Below, piece by piece: positions 44,098 through 53,847 of a stretch of DNA of 64,000 nt. Position 1 is the first letter of the stretch. Each line of letters starts with the position of its first letter. The notes beneath the pieces are model-generated. The model worked only from the letters and a program-made list of their open reading frames with translations, did not search any database and was not told where the DNA came from. This stretch comes from Dendrophyllia cribrosa. Taxonomy: Eukaryota > Cnidaria > Anthozoa > Scleractinia > Dendrophylliidae. The DNA lies in contig JAJLRJ010000006.1 of NCBI GenBank assembly GCA_024195265.1, positions 11,237,487 through 11,301,486 of the forward strand. Reading direction: 5' to 3'. The position numbers were made by a program, and so were the translations under genes.

Positions 44098-44771
44098 GTA
44101 TATCTGTAGGCTGGTAGGGCCAGCAATAGTGCGACAAAACACTAGAATGCGTGACGCTATTCCGGTTGATAAGCGAGTGGCTGTGAGCTTTTGGCGACTG
44201 GTGAGTGCTATCGCTCATGTGGACTGATGATCGGACTAGCAAAACCTACAGTGGTTAAGTGCTGTCATGCGTTTGTAGAAGCAATTTGCCGTCTGCAGGA
44301 TGACTTCATAAAGTTTCCTTCTACAAGGGCGGAAATAAGCAGGAAAATTGAAGGTTTCTCTGAGAAGAGCAAGGTTCCGCACAAAAGGAACTCAGATAAT
44401 TAGGGTATTTGGAGCAAAGACGTGTAAAATATACTCACTGTGGACCTCCAAAGTTCGCCATGCTTGTTGCCGCGTGTCTCGAATTAGGTACGTGACAGAG
44501 TATCTGCCGCGAATTCAGCGCAGCATGTGCTGCGGTTTCCGGTATTTACAACTTTCTTCCACCCGATTGGTTGTGGTTAGATAAACCATAGCTAAACCAT
44601 ACGACTTGGCTCTGGGAGTGTCATGGGTTATTCTTTTGTTTTCTTTGATGTATCCCTAGTGATTTCCCGTGGGTAGTTTCACTGTGGGAATATAGGTCAC
44701 ACACAAAACATGTACTCCCCTTGGGCAAAGTCCTACTTTCCCGTGGGCGAAAGCTCTAGTGGAACCACAAC

Positions 44772-46400
44772 TATAATTAATCAAATATTTTATCGTGAAT
44801 CTTTTTTATGAAAATGGTAAACAGACATGCTACCTGTTGTCTTACATCAGCTTTGTTGACGTAAAGCTTAGTTTTGAAAGTGAAAGTAGCGACGTTAAGA
44901 CTGAATGGTTTCGAATTAGTGTAAAACTTGTATTGTTTTGTAGTTATGTTGTGAACTTTCGTCTTATAATTTTATAAGTTATGTCAGTAGTAGCAATTTC
45001 TATCACTAGTATTTATTAAATAATTATTTAATTTTTTTTGTCATAAAATTTTTTGTAAGAAACAACATCATCTAGATTAGTGGACTTCTTTTCAAAGTCG
45101 GTAAAAATCAAAAGAACTGATTAAATTGCTTGCTTGTTTCGTTTTTCTTCAATAAAACAAACGTGTGTTACTGTTGTTGTGAATAACAAACATATTCTTG
45201 TTTTGGTGGGGGTGTGCCGCCCGGTTCTGCAATCTGGCCCCTGACAAGACCAAACGTCGCCATTTTTCATACTCGTATGTCGCGCGCGGTTTCGAGTATC
45301 CGTGCTTTAGGCGATCATCGCACGTGATCACGTATTTTTCCTTCATTTGACTATCCAAGGTTGACCTGTTTTTATTTGCATGACACGTTATATTTTCATG
45401 AGAAGAAAAGGTGCGAAAAGCCTTACTCCGTTATATAATCTCGTGTCACCAAAAGATCTAACTATCATGGGGATTTCCACGTTTTGGGGTTAAAACCGCC
45501 CCAAATTAAAACCATTATAAAGTACCTTTGTCATATACAAAGAACACTGAGAGAGATATATCAAGTAAATTTTCGAAAAGAGAATAAACAGTAATCGGAG
45601 TTTAAGCGAGTTTTCCAAGACAGAAGGCGATAAACTTTAAAAAAATGGCCCAATTTTTTCAAGTTGCAATCCATTTCCGTCCTGGCCATCTGCCACGCAG
45701 TTCTCTTACTTTTACTCATACTCTCTCTCCTCCGCAGAGGCTCCTATCAGTAAAGAACAGTAAAAGAGAAAAGGGGAGCGCGGGAAACGATGGGAAGAGC
45801 GGCTTCACTTTCTACCTCTACCCAGCCTTTGCGCGATTTTTGCCAAGCGTGGAGCGTGACTAGGAGGCCTCTGCGGAGAAGAGAGACTCGCACTAGTAAA
45901 CTGGACCATTATGTTTGATTCCCATTGATGTCGTTTGGTGACGTGCATGGCCCCTTTGCCATCTTTAAACGATAAACAATGAACACCTTTTTCATGACGC
46001 AAATCAGTATTTTTATTAACGACTTGTCCAGTAGAATAAATTAAATTAGGCAAATATTTACAAGCTCTTGCCATACCAGTATCCTAAGAAAACAAACCGA
46101 TTATTTCGCGACTTTACTGCTATCCTTAAATTTATGATTTGACAGCCAAAGCCCACTAACGTGACATTTAAATGGTTCCGCGCACGGAGGAAGAGAATCC
46201 GTGAAGATTTGTTTTCATTTTTATGCATGTACAATGTATCTTGAAAATGCTCCAAAAATATAACAGGGTGATTAAAAAAAATGTCGACTCCGATTTAAGT
46301 TGTGCGAGCATAGCTTCATTTTTGCGCCAAGGCAGTGGCTCAAAATCAAAATGACAGAACAGTTCCAAAAATGATGAAAAATATACAGTTTAGGCTGTTT
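44772..46400. other. intergenic, one TIR element, no gene recognised
   Basis: AT-rich sequence with a TIR element at 45721-45890 (listed separately). Open frames of 60-90 codons on both strands show no family resemblance. Confidence 0.5.
45721..45890. mobile_element. TIR element (CTCTCCTCCGCAGAGGCTCCT ends)
   Basis: CTCTCTCCTCCGCAGAGGCT at the left pairs with AGGCCTCTGCGGAGAAGAGAG at the right, about 165 bp apart. No coding content. Confidence 0.75.
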
Positions 46401-46409
46401 AAAAAAACA

Positions 46410-46495
46410 CTGCTGAGTAACTTTCATTCGAAAGCGGACATATTTTAGGATTTCGTGCCTGCAGATTTTCAGATTTAGAACAACATTTATACGCT
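46410..46495. repeat. single diverged minisatellite-B-like monomer
   Basis: CACTGCTGAGTAACTTTCAT followed by TTTAGGATTTCGTGCCTGCA and GATTTAGAACAAC follows the order of the minisatellite B unit, with many differences. It lies downstream of the KCNMB-like gene. Confidence 0.5.
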
Positions 46496-46625
46496 CGACT
46501 TAATCAGGGCGAACGCGAAAATCTTTCATTTTAACCGATGGAGATGTAAGAGTGCCTTTGCAGTGTTATCGTGGCCTGATCATTTGCTGTACACTTAACT
46601 TCTTTTTCTTCGTTTTGCTTTGTAA

Positions 46626-46955
46626 TCAGAGAGTCTGTTGTAGTGGCTTAATCGAGTTTTCATCGATTTTTTCGTAACTGTTTCGACGACGCATTGAAGA
46701 CACAAAACATCCCGCCATTACTACGACAGCAAGGCCCACTACCACAATACCAATTGGCCAAGCCATGTTGTTTAACACCAGTTTGTTGTAGCTGTCTTTC
46801 GAGGCTCTCTGGCGGACGATTTGATCGGAATCTTTCGGGTTATAGTAGCACTGAAGCGGTGTGCCAATAGGATTACCACCCTGGTTTTGAAATGACTGCA
46901 AAAGTTTAGGTTTTGTTTCAGTTTTGTCCGTGCATTGTTCTGGTTCAAAGGTACA
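46626..46955 (-). CDS. KCNMB-like gene exon 2
   Basis: Follows acceptor TTTGTTTTCAG and starts in frame with CTFEPEQCTDKTE. 109 codons and TGA. Encodes the rest of the loop, TM2 and the C-tail ending QQTL. Confidence 0.8.
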   Translation of the reverse strand, partial: CTFEPEQCTDKTETKPKLLQSFQNQGGNPIGTPLQCYYNPKDSDQIVRQRASKDSYNKLVLNNMAWPIGIVVVGLAVVVMAGCFVSSMRRRNSYEKIDENSIKPLQQTL

Positions 46956-47651
46956 CTGAAAACAAAGGAAAATATTAAAGTGAGACAGTGCAAGGTTTGG
47001 GGGTGTAGTGAAACTGTCGTGAGGCTACTAAGCGGGTTACAGTTGAGAGAATGTGTATTAAAATGGATAGATTCTCGCAAAAACACATCTTTTGTTTTAA
47101 GAACAAAATATTTTCTTAAAGGATTTACAGGTCAAAAACGTTTACGTTCTTCTTTCTTTTCAATAATAAGCCCTTTCAAAACTCTTAAGTAAGTCTCGGG
47201 TTAAGCTGTTAATAATGTAAAGGGAATTTGAATATTTATATGTATTATTCAGGTCGGGCTTTATTATAATTATCGACGGAAATCAACAGTCCGAGTTGAC
47301 ATGCAATAAGAGATCAAAGGGCACTTTTGTTAATTTCCATTGCGAAATGTAGAACGTGTACCAGCAAACTCGCAGTGATATTAATATAGTTAATGTTTAT
47401 ACCGATGGAATAACAAACAATGGTTTCTTGTTGCAGTTGCTTGCTTGATGCGCATCGACAAGATTTGTGCATTGCATTAACCTGCGATCAAGCCTCATTC
47501 TGATCACACCTGGTGCCTGGGGGAGGTGCGGCCGCGCAGCTCAAACCCTGACCCTGTTTTAAGAAACAACTCTCTGATTTTCCTGCCCTATTTAACGCGG
47601 AATTCCGATTTTTGAAACTTCTTCCCTTTCTCTCTTCCTCGTTTGTCTGTA

Positions 47652-47682
<31 letters not shown>

Positions 47683-47960
47683 AAAAAAAATCTGGGGAGA
47701 AACGCTTCCTTCTAACTCTTTCAACCCCCCGCCGCCCCGCCGTTCCCGCTCCCTCCAATGTGTCTTTTCTCGTTTGAAATATGAAATAAGCGACTTGGGG
47801 ACCAAACAATTTACTTGCAAGACAACTGGCTAGGAAAAAGATATCGTGCAACTGCGAAAGCCCGACTTGAAGACTTTCTTTTTTTAGCAAAAAAAGAAAC
47901 ATTTCCGCAGCAACACAACTACAAGCAGCTACAACATATCGAGCACAGACAAGATCACTT

Positions 47961-47991
<31 letters not shown>

Positions 47992-48426
47992 CATGACAGG
48001 GCAACAACGGGGAAAATGGCACCAGATCGCGGGTTAATTCGGCAATATTCGGATAATCTAATAATTCCTACAAAAATTTATCTATACAACATTACACCAT
48101 CATGGTACCTGTTTTTCGAGGCTGTAATAATCCTTTGATAGCAAACGTGGCTTTTCACTCCGTAACAATCCATTGCTTGAAGCACTGTTTCCACACAAGA
48201 CGTAAATCCTCAAACATGGATACTTTGTATCATCTTGTTTGTTATCCGAGCATTTTCCTTTCGCGTCCATATTGCCAGAGGCAATTGTACAGTTTATTTC
48301 TTTAAATGTCTGTTCCTCTCGCGCCGGAGAAACATTGCTGACCTCAACGGCGATTAGACAGGCCGCCCCAACAAGGAATATTCCAATGCCAGCCACAAAC
48401 GTTGCTTCTACTTTAGTGCATCGCAT
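46626..48426 (-). CDS. BK-channel beta-subunit-like protein (two exons)
   Basis: Two exons on the minus strand join in frame into 215 residues. Exon 1 gives a short cytosolic N-terminus, TM1 (about 10-30, FVAGIGIFLVGAACLIAVEV) and most of the extracellular loop with KYPCLRIYV. Exon 2 adds a Cys-rich loop end, GTPLQCYYNPKDSD, TM2 (about 171-193, after NMAWP) and a basic then acidic tail. Two TMs with a Cys-rich loop, the YPCLxxYV motif and CxYNP before a WP-led TM2 are hallmarks of KCNMB auxiliary subunits of calcium-activated K+ channels. These modify gating of the channel in the plasma membrane. Length fits (about 190-280). The invertebrate position of this protein is uncertain, and it may be a broader KCNMB-like family member. 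Confidence 0.75.
47652..47690. repeat. C21 A18 homopolymer pair in KCNMB-like intron
   Basis: 21 cytosines directly followed by 18 adenines. Produces poly-Pro and poly-Gly/Phe frames without meaning. Confidence 0.95.
47961..47987. repeat. poly-C run (27 C) in KCNMB-like intron
   Basis: A pure cytosine run about 120 bp from the exon 1 donor. Confidence 0.95.
48109..48426 (-). CDS. KCNMB-like gene exon 1
   Basis: Starts at MRCTKVEATFV (Met at 48426) and ends at SLEKQ with donor CAG|GTACCA. 106 codons. No upstream in-frame ATG lies close by. Encodes TM1 and the first five loop cysteines. Confidence 0.8.
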
Positions 48427-48529
48427 TTTCTACTACGACTTTGAGTCAAATAAAACTCATGAATTAGGGACGAGTTCGTGGCAATTGCTCAACACGATGG
48501 AAAAAGGATATTTCGTATCAGCAACGTTG

Positions 48530-48545
48530 TATTTGTATATAAGAA
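48530..48545 (-). promoter_or_regulatory. possible TATA-like element of the KCNMB-like gene
   Basis: TTATATACAAAT on the minus strand about 110 bp before the start codon. Position and sequence are compatible with a TATA box. There is no other support. Confidence 0.3.
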
Positions 48546-48559
48546 GAAACTGATACCCC

Positions 48560-49946
48560 ATTGTCTTGTCAATCAACAGACATGTACTTGCATAATAGCA
48601 CATTTTGATCACACTGTGTAATATTTTCATCACGCACTGTTCAAACCCCCTCCGGGCATACCACGGTCATCATTTCACTTGGCATGTCCCGGAGTGCATG
48701 GGAAATTTAAACTCCAGTACTTGGAGTGGGGAATTTGATCGACTTGGCGCGTGCAAATTGTGAAATCAACAATTTTGGTCTTTTTAAAAAATGGCTATGT
48801 GATTTTTGATGCGCTCTTCAATGCCACTTTTGTCGCGAGTGTAAACTAGCGGCGATTTCTGTGAGATTTGGGTGCGATTCGGGTGCGTTTCGGGTGCGCG
48901 ATCTGAAGATGAAAATCGACTGTGTTAACAGGCTTTTAAAGTCTGAAATTTGGGTATAAATTTTTGCCAGGCATAAAACTAGATACGGAAAATCACATAA
49001 ACAAGAAGAAGCCCCGGACTTGAGGATAGCTGACAATGTATCGATGTGTAAAAATTGAAGGTACAAATCACTCAATTTAATATTTCTGCTGACCAATCCA
49101 GCCCGCTTCTTCAGACGTCTCTTCTGCCTTGACCCAGGCGAGAAGGCCCTTCAGTCCTTGAGTGAAAACCTTTTTATTTTAAGAATAATAAATGCCAATT
49201 ACATGGTCTACAATCGTGTCAAACAGGCTGACACTTATGGGTTCCTTGGTCTTTCCAAGTTCAATTGGGATGTCGAAGGTACAAATGAGCAAGGATTTAT
49301 CGGGAAGGGGGGGGGGGGGTTGTTGAAGTGTCGCTTTGCTGTATCTCCTACAAAACGTGACATCTCCTCGGGCATCTCCTATGCATGCACACTCACGTAG
49401 AGTCAGGTAATGTCTTGTATCTACAGCACGTCTACAGCACGGAAATCTTATCTTTTTTGAAAAACACTAGAGCCACCATTTATGTTGCTTTCGGATCATA
49501 AGGACCTGTAGAAAGCTGCGAGCCTCAATTTGTAAGATCATAAGATACAAAAGATACAAAGGTGCAATCACGCACACGTGACCTCATCGGAGAAACATGA
49601 GGGTTCTTTTCCCGGGGAGGGGGGCCTGGGGGTCACAGCTGCAATATAAAAATGACGAGAGTACGTTTTGGAGTACTAAAATCTAAAATGGCTACTGTTA
49701 GAATTATCGCGGTATCTTTTAGAATATGAAACGTGTTATTTTAGAATTGGTGCCTGTAGGATAAAAACGAATTTGAGCCAGGTTAAAAGATATCCATGGG
49801 TTCTATTCTTCAGTGGGAGTCACGTTCACTGATCACATCATCATTAGAAGCACACAGTACGTGATAACACAATCAAAGCACTACTAACGAGCCGCAAACT
49901 ATTAATTTGTATTTTTGTTTAAGGAAAACAAAAATATGAGTCAGTC
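48560..49946. other. intergenic, no gene recognised
   Basis: One frame is open from about 49090 to 49397 but has no recognised motif and runs into a G-run at 49308-49319. A short array of GATTTGGGTGCGATTCGGGTGCG type lies at 48860-48900. I see no element ends. Confidence 0.45.
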
Positions 49947-50413
49947 TTTAAGTATTGTTCCACATAAGAACGATAGCAAACTTCATTGTTCTGCGGCATT
50001 AGCTCTTTCCCACATAGAATATCTTTGATTTCAAGAATAGAGGAGGAGCTGATGGTTAATAATTATATTTCATTATAAAAATAAAGAAAATCCATTTGCG
50101 TCAAATAAATTTTAGGAAATGTTCGTGCTTAACCAATAAGAATAGCAGAAGACAATAGCTAATAATTTTGCTTCTTTGATGAAGTTCCCCAAATACAATT
50201 TCTTTTAACAAAATGTTGTGCGATTGGGTCTCAAATTACTTGAAACCTTAAAAAAATTAGACAAAATGCACCTTGAACCTTAACTTTTTAGCGGTTTTTG
50301 AGTCTAGGCCAATGAGATCACTAGTTGTAACAATGAAAAATCTTGACATTCCATCGTGTTTGACATTCCATTTCCGTTCAGCGCTATCCTCTTATGCGGA
50401 TCATTACTTAAGG
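49947..50413. repeat. dispersed repeat, copy 2 (inverted to 42557-42966)
   Basis: Reverse complement of the copy next to the Harbinger element, with a block of about 80 bp that copy 1 lacks (AGGAAATGTTCGTGCTTAAC, near 50115). Confidence 0.85.
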
Positions 50414-50566
50414 TCGTGACCGTCAGTTCGAGTTCCGTCAAAACAATGTAGCAACAGTTGTATTTATAGAACTAGGCACGTTTACAGCTCACGATTCAGA
50501 CCTTGTGGTCACCAAAATAAGGAAATCACGGGGCGACTCCCATACAAAAGTGACAGGATGATTGCC

Positions 50567-51014
50567 GCCCGGGGGGGGGGGGGGGGGGGGGGTACTCTGC
50601 AAATTTTTGGGCGAGGGTGTGCCGCTGGGACTCTGAGACCCTTAACATATACTAAACCATTTCAGCTGCATTTTGCAACCCTATTCTAGACTAAACACCA
50701 AAAAACTCTACACTATCCTAGACCTATTCCAGACTCGCTATTTTCCAGAAACTAGTTCACTATCACAGTCGAAATGCCGTACTGCCCACCGTACCGATTT
50801 TTAAATGCCATTTGCCAGTAAACCTCGTCTAGACTAAATTCGTCACGCAACTGATCAGTTTCGCGAAAAATGATACCCCATTCTAGACCAAAAATCTCTG
50901 ATTACTATACCCTATCCCAGACTAAACTGCCTGAAAACCATACCCTTCACAGCGGCACATACCTATATAGCTCATATATGGGAGTACCCCCCCCCCCCCC
51001 CCCCCACCCACCCG
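50567..51014. mobile_element. TIR element with poly-G/poly-C ends
   Basis: Begins with CCCGGGGG and 22 Gs then GTACTCTGC, and ends GGGAGTACC then 19 Cs and CCACCCACCCGGGGG. The sub-terminal words GTGCCGCTG and CAGCGGCACA are inverted. GATTGC flanks both sides (about 50561 and 51019). The interior has several TAGAC/CTAGAC words and no gene. Confidence 0.75.
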
Positions 51015-51098
51015 GGGGGATTGCATACCTTTTAGAAACTAAAATGTCGTTGTTTGGTACAACATAGGGTGTTTGAGTCGAAAGTGACCACTGACAGT

Positions 51099-51128
51099 GT
51101 TTATTTATTTATTTATTTATTTATTTAA
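51099..51128. repeat. TTTA microsatellite
   Basis: About seven TTTA units, followed by a CACACGCA-type stretch near 51190-51230. Confidence 0.9.
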
Positions 51129-51490
51129 TACCATTATGCAACTATATAGACAACAGTAACAGCAGTGCCTACTCAGCAAAATACACACATCCACGCATGC
51201 ACAAACCACACGCACACACGCATACGCACACTCTTTCAATCCACACCAGCTATTATAGTTATTACAACTTACAAATACTATTACTTACTTTACAATTTTA
51301 CAAATTTCGAAAGAGTTACAAAACATGAAAATACAGATAGATAGATAAAAGAGCCTCACAAGGTGCTATATACTTAAGAAATTAGATGATAGCTTTGCGA
51401 AACTTTAATGTCATGAAAGTATAATGGTATAAATAATACCCCGACAAAAAAAAATAATGACGTCATCTGACGTCATCATCGACGCGTGGC

Positions 51491-51659
51491 CAATAGCCCT
51501 TTTCACGGTTAATCTTTCTCATTTGCATCACAATAAAATTCAACATGATTGCGAGGCAATTTAGGGCAGAAACTACAAAATTGCCCGAAATTGCCTCGGA
51601 ACCACGTTGACTTTTATTGTAATGCAAATGTGAAAGGTTAACCATGAAAAGGGCTATTG
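51491..51659. mobile_element. hairpin MITE 1 of 3
   Basis: CAATAGCCCTTTTCACGGTT at the left and its near complement at the right (GGTTAACCATGAAAAGGGCT). The arms of about 70 bp pair with some mismatches. Confidence 0.82.
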
Positions 51660-51810
51660 CCCAATTTCGATATATTAAAATTCAACTTGAAACAAGACAT
51701 CACTACGAAGCTTAGGGGAATGATAGTAGGGATTTATATGGTTTATTCCCCTAAGCCTCGCAGTGATGTCTTTTGTTTCAAGTTGAATTTTAATATATCG
51801 AAATTGGGCT
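51660..51810. mobile_element. hairpin MITE 2 of 3
   Basis: CCCAATTTCGATATATTAAA at the left and its complement at the right. Arms of about 65 bp pair almost perfectly around TAGTAGGGATTTATATGG. It abuts MITE 1 with no spacer. Confidence 0.88.
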
Positions 51811-51906
51811 ATTTCTCCTGTAAAGAGGACATGGGCACTCGCCACTGTCCTGAAAGCCTTAGGTAACTTTTTTTTGTAGACCCGACATCTTGAATCCGGA
51901 ATCCTG

Positions 51907-52061
51907 GGGCCGGATTCACGGAGCCCTCCAAAGTTAAGACATATCCTAAGTATTGTTTCTTAACAATAGTCTATTGTCATTACAACAATAGGCTATTGTT
52001 AAGAAACAATACTTAGCATATGTGTTAACTTTAATAGGAGGGCTTCGTGAATCCGGCCCTG
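51907..52061. mobile_element. hairpin MITE 3 of 3
   Basis: GGGCCGGATTCACGGAGCCC at the left and GGGCTTCGTGAATCCGGCCC at the right. The inner arms AAGTATTGTTTCTTAACAAT pair too. About 155 bp. Confidence 0.85.
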
Positions 52062-52296
52062 GGTATTTTGATTTCCAGAAAATCAGCTCTATTGATCCAA
52101 AATTAATTTCTAAATCAATAGACTGTAAAAGTGCAGATACGAAAGAAACTTATCACAAGAAATGAACTCAATAGCAAAACAATCTCAATATGTCAGACGA
52201 CATGCGGAAATTGGTTGTCATGGCCACTTCACGTGTCGTACGAAAACAAAAATTGCATCCCAATTGCAAATCTTAAAGCCGCTTAAGAAATTTTAA

Positions 52297-53074
52297 GGTG
52301 ATTCCTCAGAAATAAAAGTTGTCGAACGATTTTTTTAAAATTTTCCCTAACAGCTCCCTACCATAAGTTGTTTCGAAAAATTCAATAAGAAAGATAGGTC
52401 ACCATGCTCGGTAAAGAGATATGATAGACCAATGTTGCCCCATTTATGCCTATAGCAATACCGATCACGCACGTCATTATTTGATCGGTTCATGTTTCTT
52501 TTCCCGGTAACCCGTGAATGCAAAGTTTACAATTCTTCAAAAAAACTTGATAGGTTAAAGTCTCCACCATATGGGAACACTTTGAAATAAAAGTTATAAA
52601 AAAGTCACACATCTTCAAATGACACGGACTCAAAACATTCCTCGCGTCCATGTTTTCAAGGTCATCAATTTGCTCCCACGAGTAACTGATTTGAGAACGT
52701 TTTTAGCGATATCTTTTTTTCCTGTCGAGGAATTTTTTTAACTTTTTTAACTTAAAAAGCATTAATTTAACATCAAAATGATGCAATAAAAAATATAGGT
52801 CACCATGCTCGTTAGAGAGAAAAAGACAGTCGTATTTTCTAACGAGCTTGCAGGCCTTGCAGGCGCTTACACTGTCGTTTGATTTTCTTTTTCTCTCTAG
52901 ATCTTGAAACAAAATTTCAGTTCTTTTTTGCACTGATGATTTTATGAAGCACCCAATTTTATGCCTGGTGAGGTTTCCGGCCAAAAAAGCAGCCATGTTT
53001 TAATGCTGCCGATGTTGCGAATTACGTGTGTTATGCGCAGTACAGGATGCGCAGTACAATACTGAGGAATCACC
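52297..53074. mobile_element. TTAA element, GGTGATTCCTCAG ends
   Basis: TTAA at 52293-52296 and 53075-53078. GGTGATTCCTCAG and CTGAGGAATCACC are exact inverted complements. 778 bp. The right TTAA is shared with the next element. No coding content recognised. Confidence 0.85.
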
Positions 53075-53078
53075 TTAA

Positions 53079-53552
53079 GGCCCCGTTTACACGGGTCCGG
53101 ACAAATTTTTGCACGGACGAATTTTGTTCCTAGACCACGTGTTTACATGGATCCGTGCAAATTCTGTTACAGATTGCAGTGGTGTTTACACGGAACTTGC
53201 ACACTTAGCCGTTCAAAAATTCGTCCAGTTCCGCCGGTCCTGTGTAATCGCAAGGTGGAACCGTGCAAGTTTTTGTCCGTGCAAAAATTTGTCCGGACCC
53301 GTGTAAACGTGGCCTAAGGCTCCGTTTACATGGATCCGGACAAATTTTTGCACGGACGAATTTTGTTCCTAGACCACGTGTTTACATGGATCCGTGCAAA
53401 TTCTGTTACAGATTGCAGTGGTGTTTACACGGAACTTGCACACTTAGCCGTTCAAAAATTCGTCCAGTTCCGCCGGTCCCATGTAAATGCAAGGTGGAAC
53501 CGTGCAAGTTTTTGTCCGTGCAAAAATTTGTCTGGACCCGTGTAAACGGGGC
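53079..53552. mobile_element. two tandem copies of a 235-bp TIR element
   Basis: Copy 1 (53079-53313) starts GGCCCCGTTTACACGGGTCC and ends with CGTGTAAACGTGGCC. Copy 2 (53317-53552) starts GGCTCCGTTTACATGG and ends CGTGTAAACGGGGCC. TAAG separates them and follows copy 2. The two differ at only a few sites. Confidence 0.88.
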
Positions 53553-53572
53553 CTAAGAAAACTTGAGAGGGG

Positions 53573-53612
53573 TGGCATCAACCCCCGCTCCTCGTATGCC
53601 GGAGGGTTAATA
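53573..53612. mobile_element. solo right end of the CCCTC-type TTAA family
   Basis: GGGGTGGCATCAACCCCC, then GCCGGAGGGTTAAT, resembles the right end of the element at 55916-56453 (GGGGTGGCATCCCCCC... GAGGGTTAA). A 23-C run follows at 53620-53642. The left end was not found. Confidence 0.5.
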
Positions 53613-53813
53613 ATAAACTCCCCCCCCCCCCCCCCCCCCCCCGATTACGAAATGAAACGCGCTAGTTTAATTGGACGAAAGGCGCACTGCGTCCAAAATA
53701 CTCTTCTCTCGCAGTACTGTATTGAAGCAGCTTAAAAAAATATTACGTATGCTTTTCTGTTGCATGGTACCTCTTTATTTAAGAAAAAATATCTTGTTGA
53801 ATACAGACTTTGT

Positions 53814-53814
53814 T

Positions 53815-53846
<32 letters not shown>

Positions 53847-53847
53847 A
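53814..53847. repeat. ATC microsatellite
   Basis: About eleven TCA/ATC units. Confidence 0.95.

Larger units (their letters stand above)
43139..44403 (+). pseudogene. HARBI1-like Harbinger nuclease, interrupted and frameshifted
   Basis: The N-terminal part (43139-43461) ends in WWKENFRVSRATFEYI. The next codons resume only after the LINE, at 44104, with CRLVGPAIVRQNTRMRDAIP and KRVAVSFWRL. A one-base frameshift near 44190 leads to ATGECYRSCGLMIGLAKPTV and VVKCCHAFVEAI, classic HARBI1 text, then the frame ends at 44401. The catalytic DDE part is missing or too decayed to see. Confidence 0.85.
42973..44771 (+). mobile_element. PIF/Harbinger transposon, broken by a LINE
   Basis: The ends GGTATGGTTACAC and GTGGAACCACAAC are imperfect inverted complements (10 of 13). 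The interior encodes a HARBI1-like nuclease split by a LINE insertion. Harbinger elements cut and paste with a nuclease and a separate Myb-like protein. No Myb-like gene is visible here. TTA flanks the left end and TAT the right, so the expected 3-bp duplication is not intact. Confidence 0.75.

Noticed and set aside
49090..49400. An open frame of about 100 codons with LSKFNWDVEG
   Set aside because: Looks protein-like in part but has no start in good context, no family match that I can name, and runs into a G-run. Left as undetermined.
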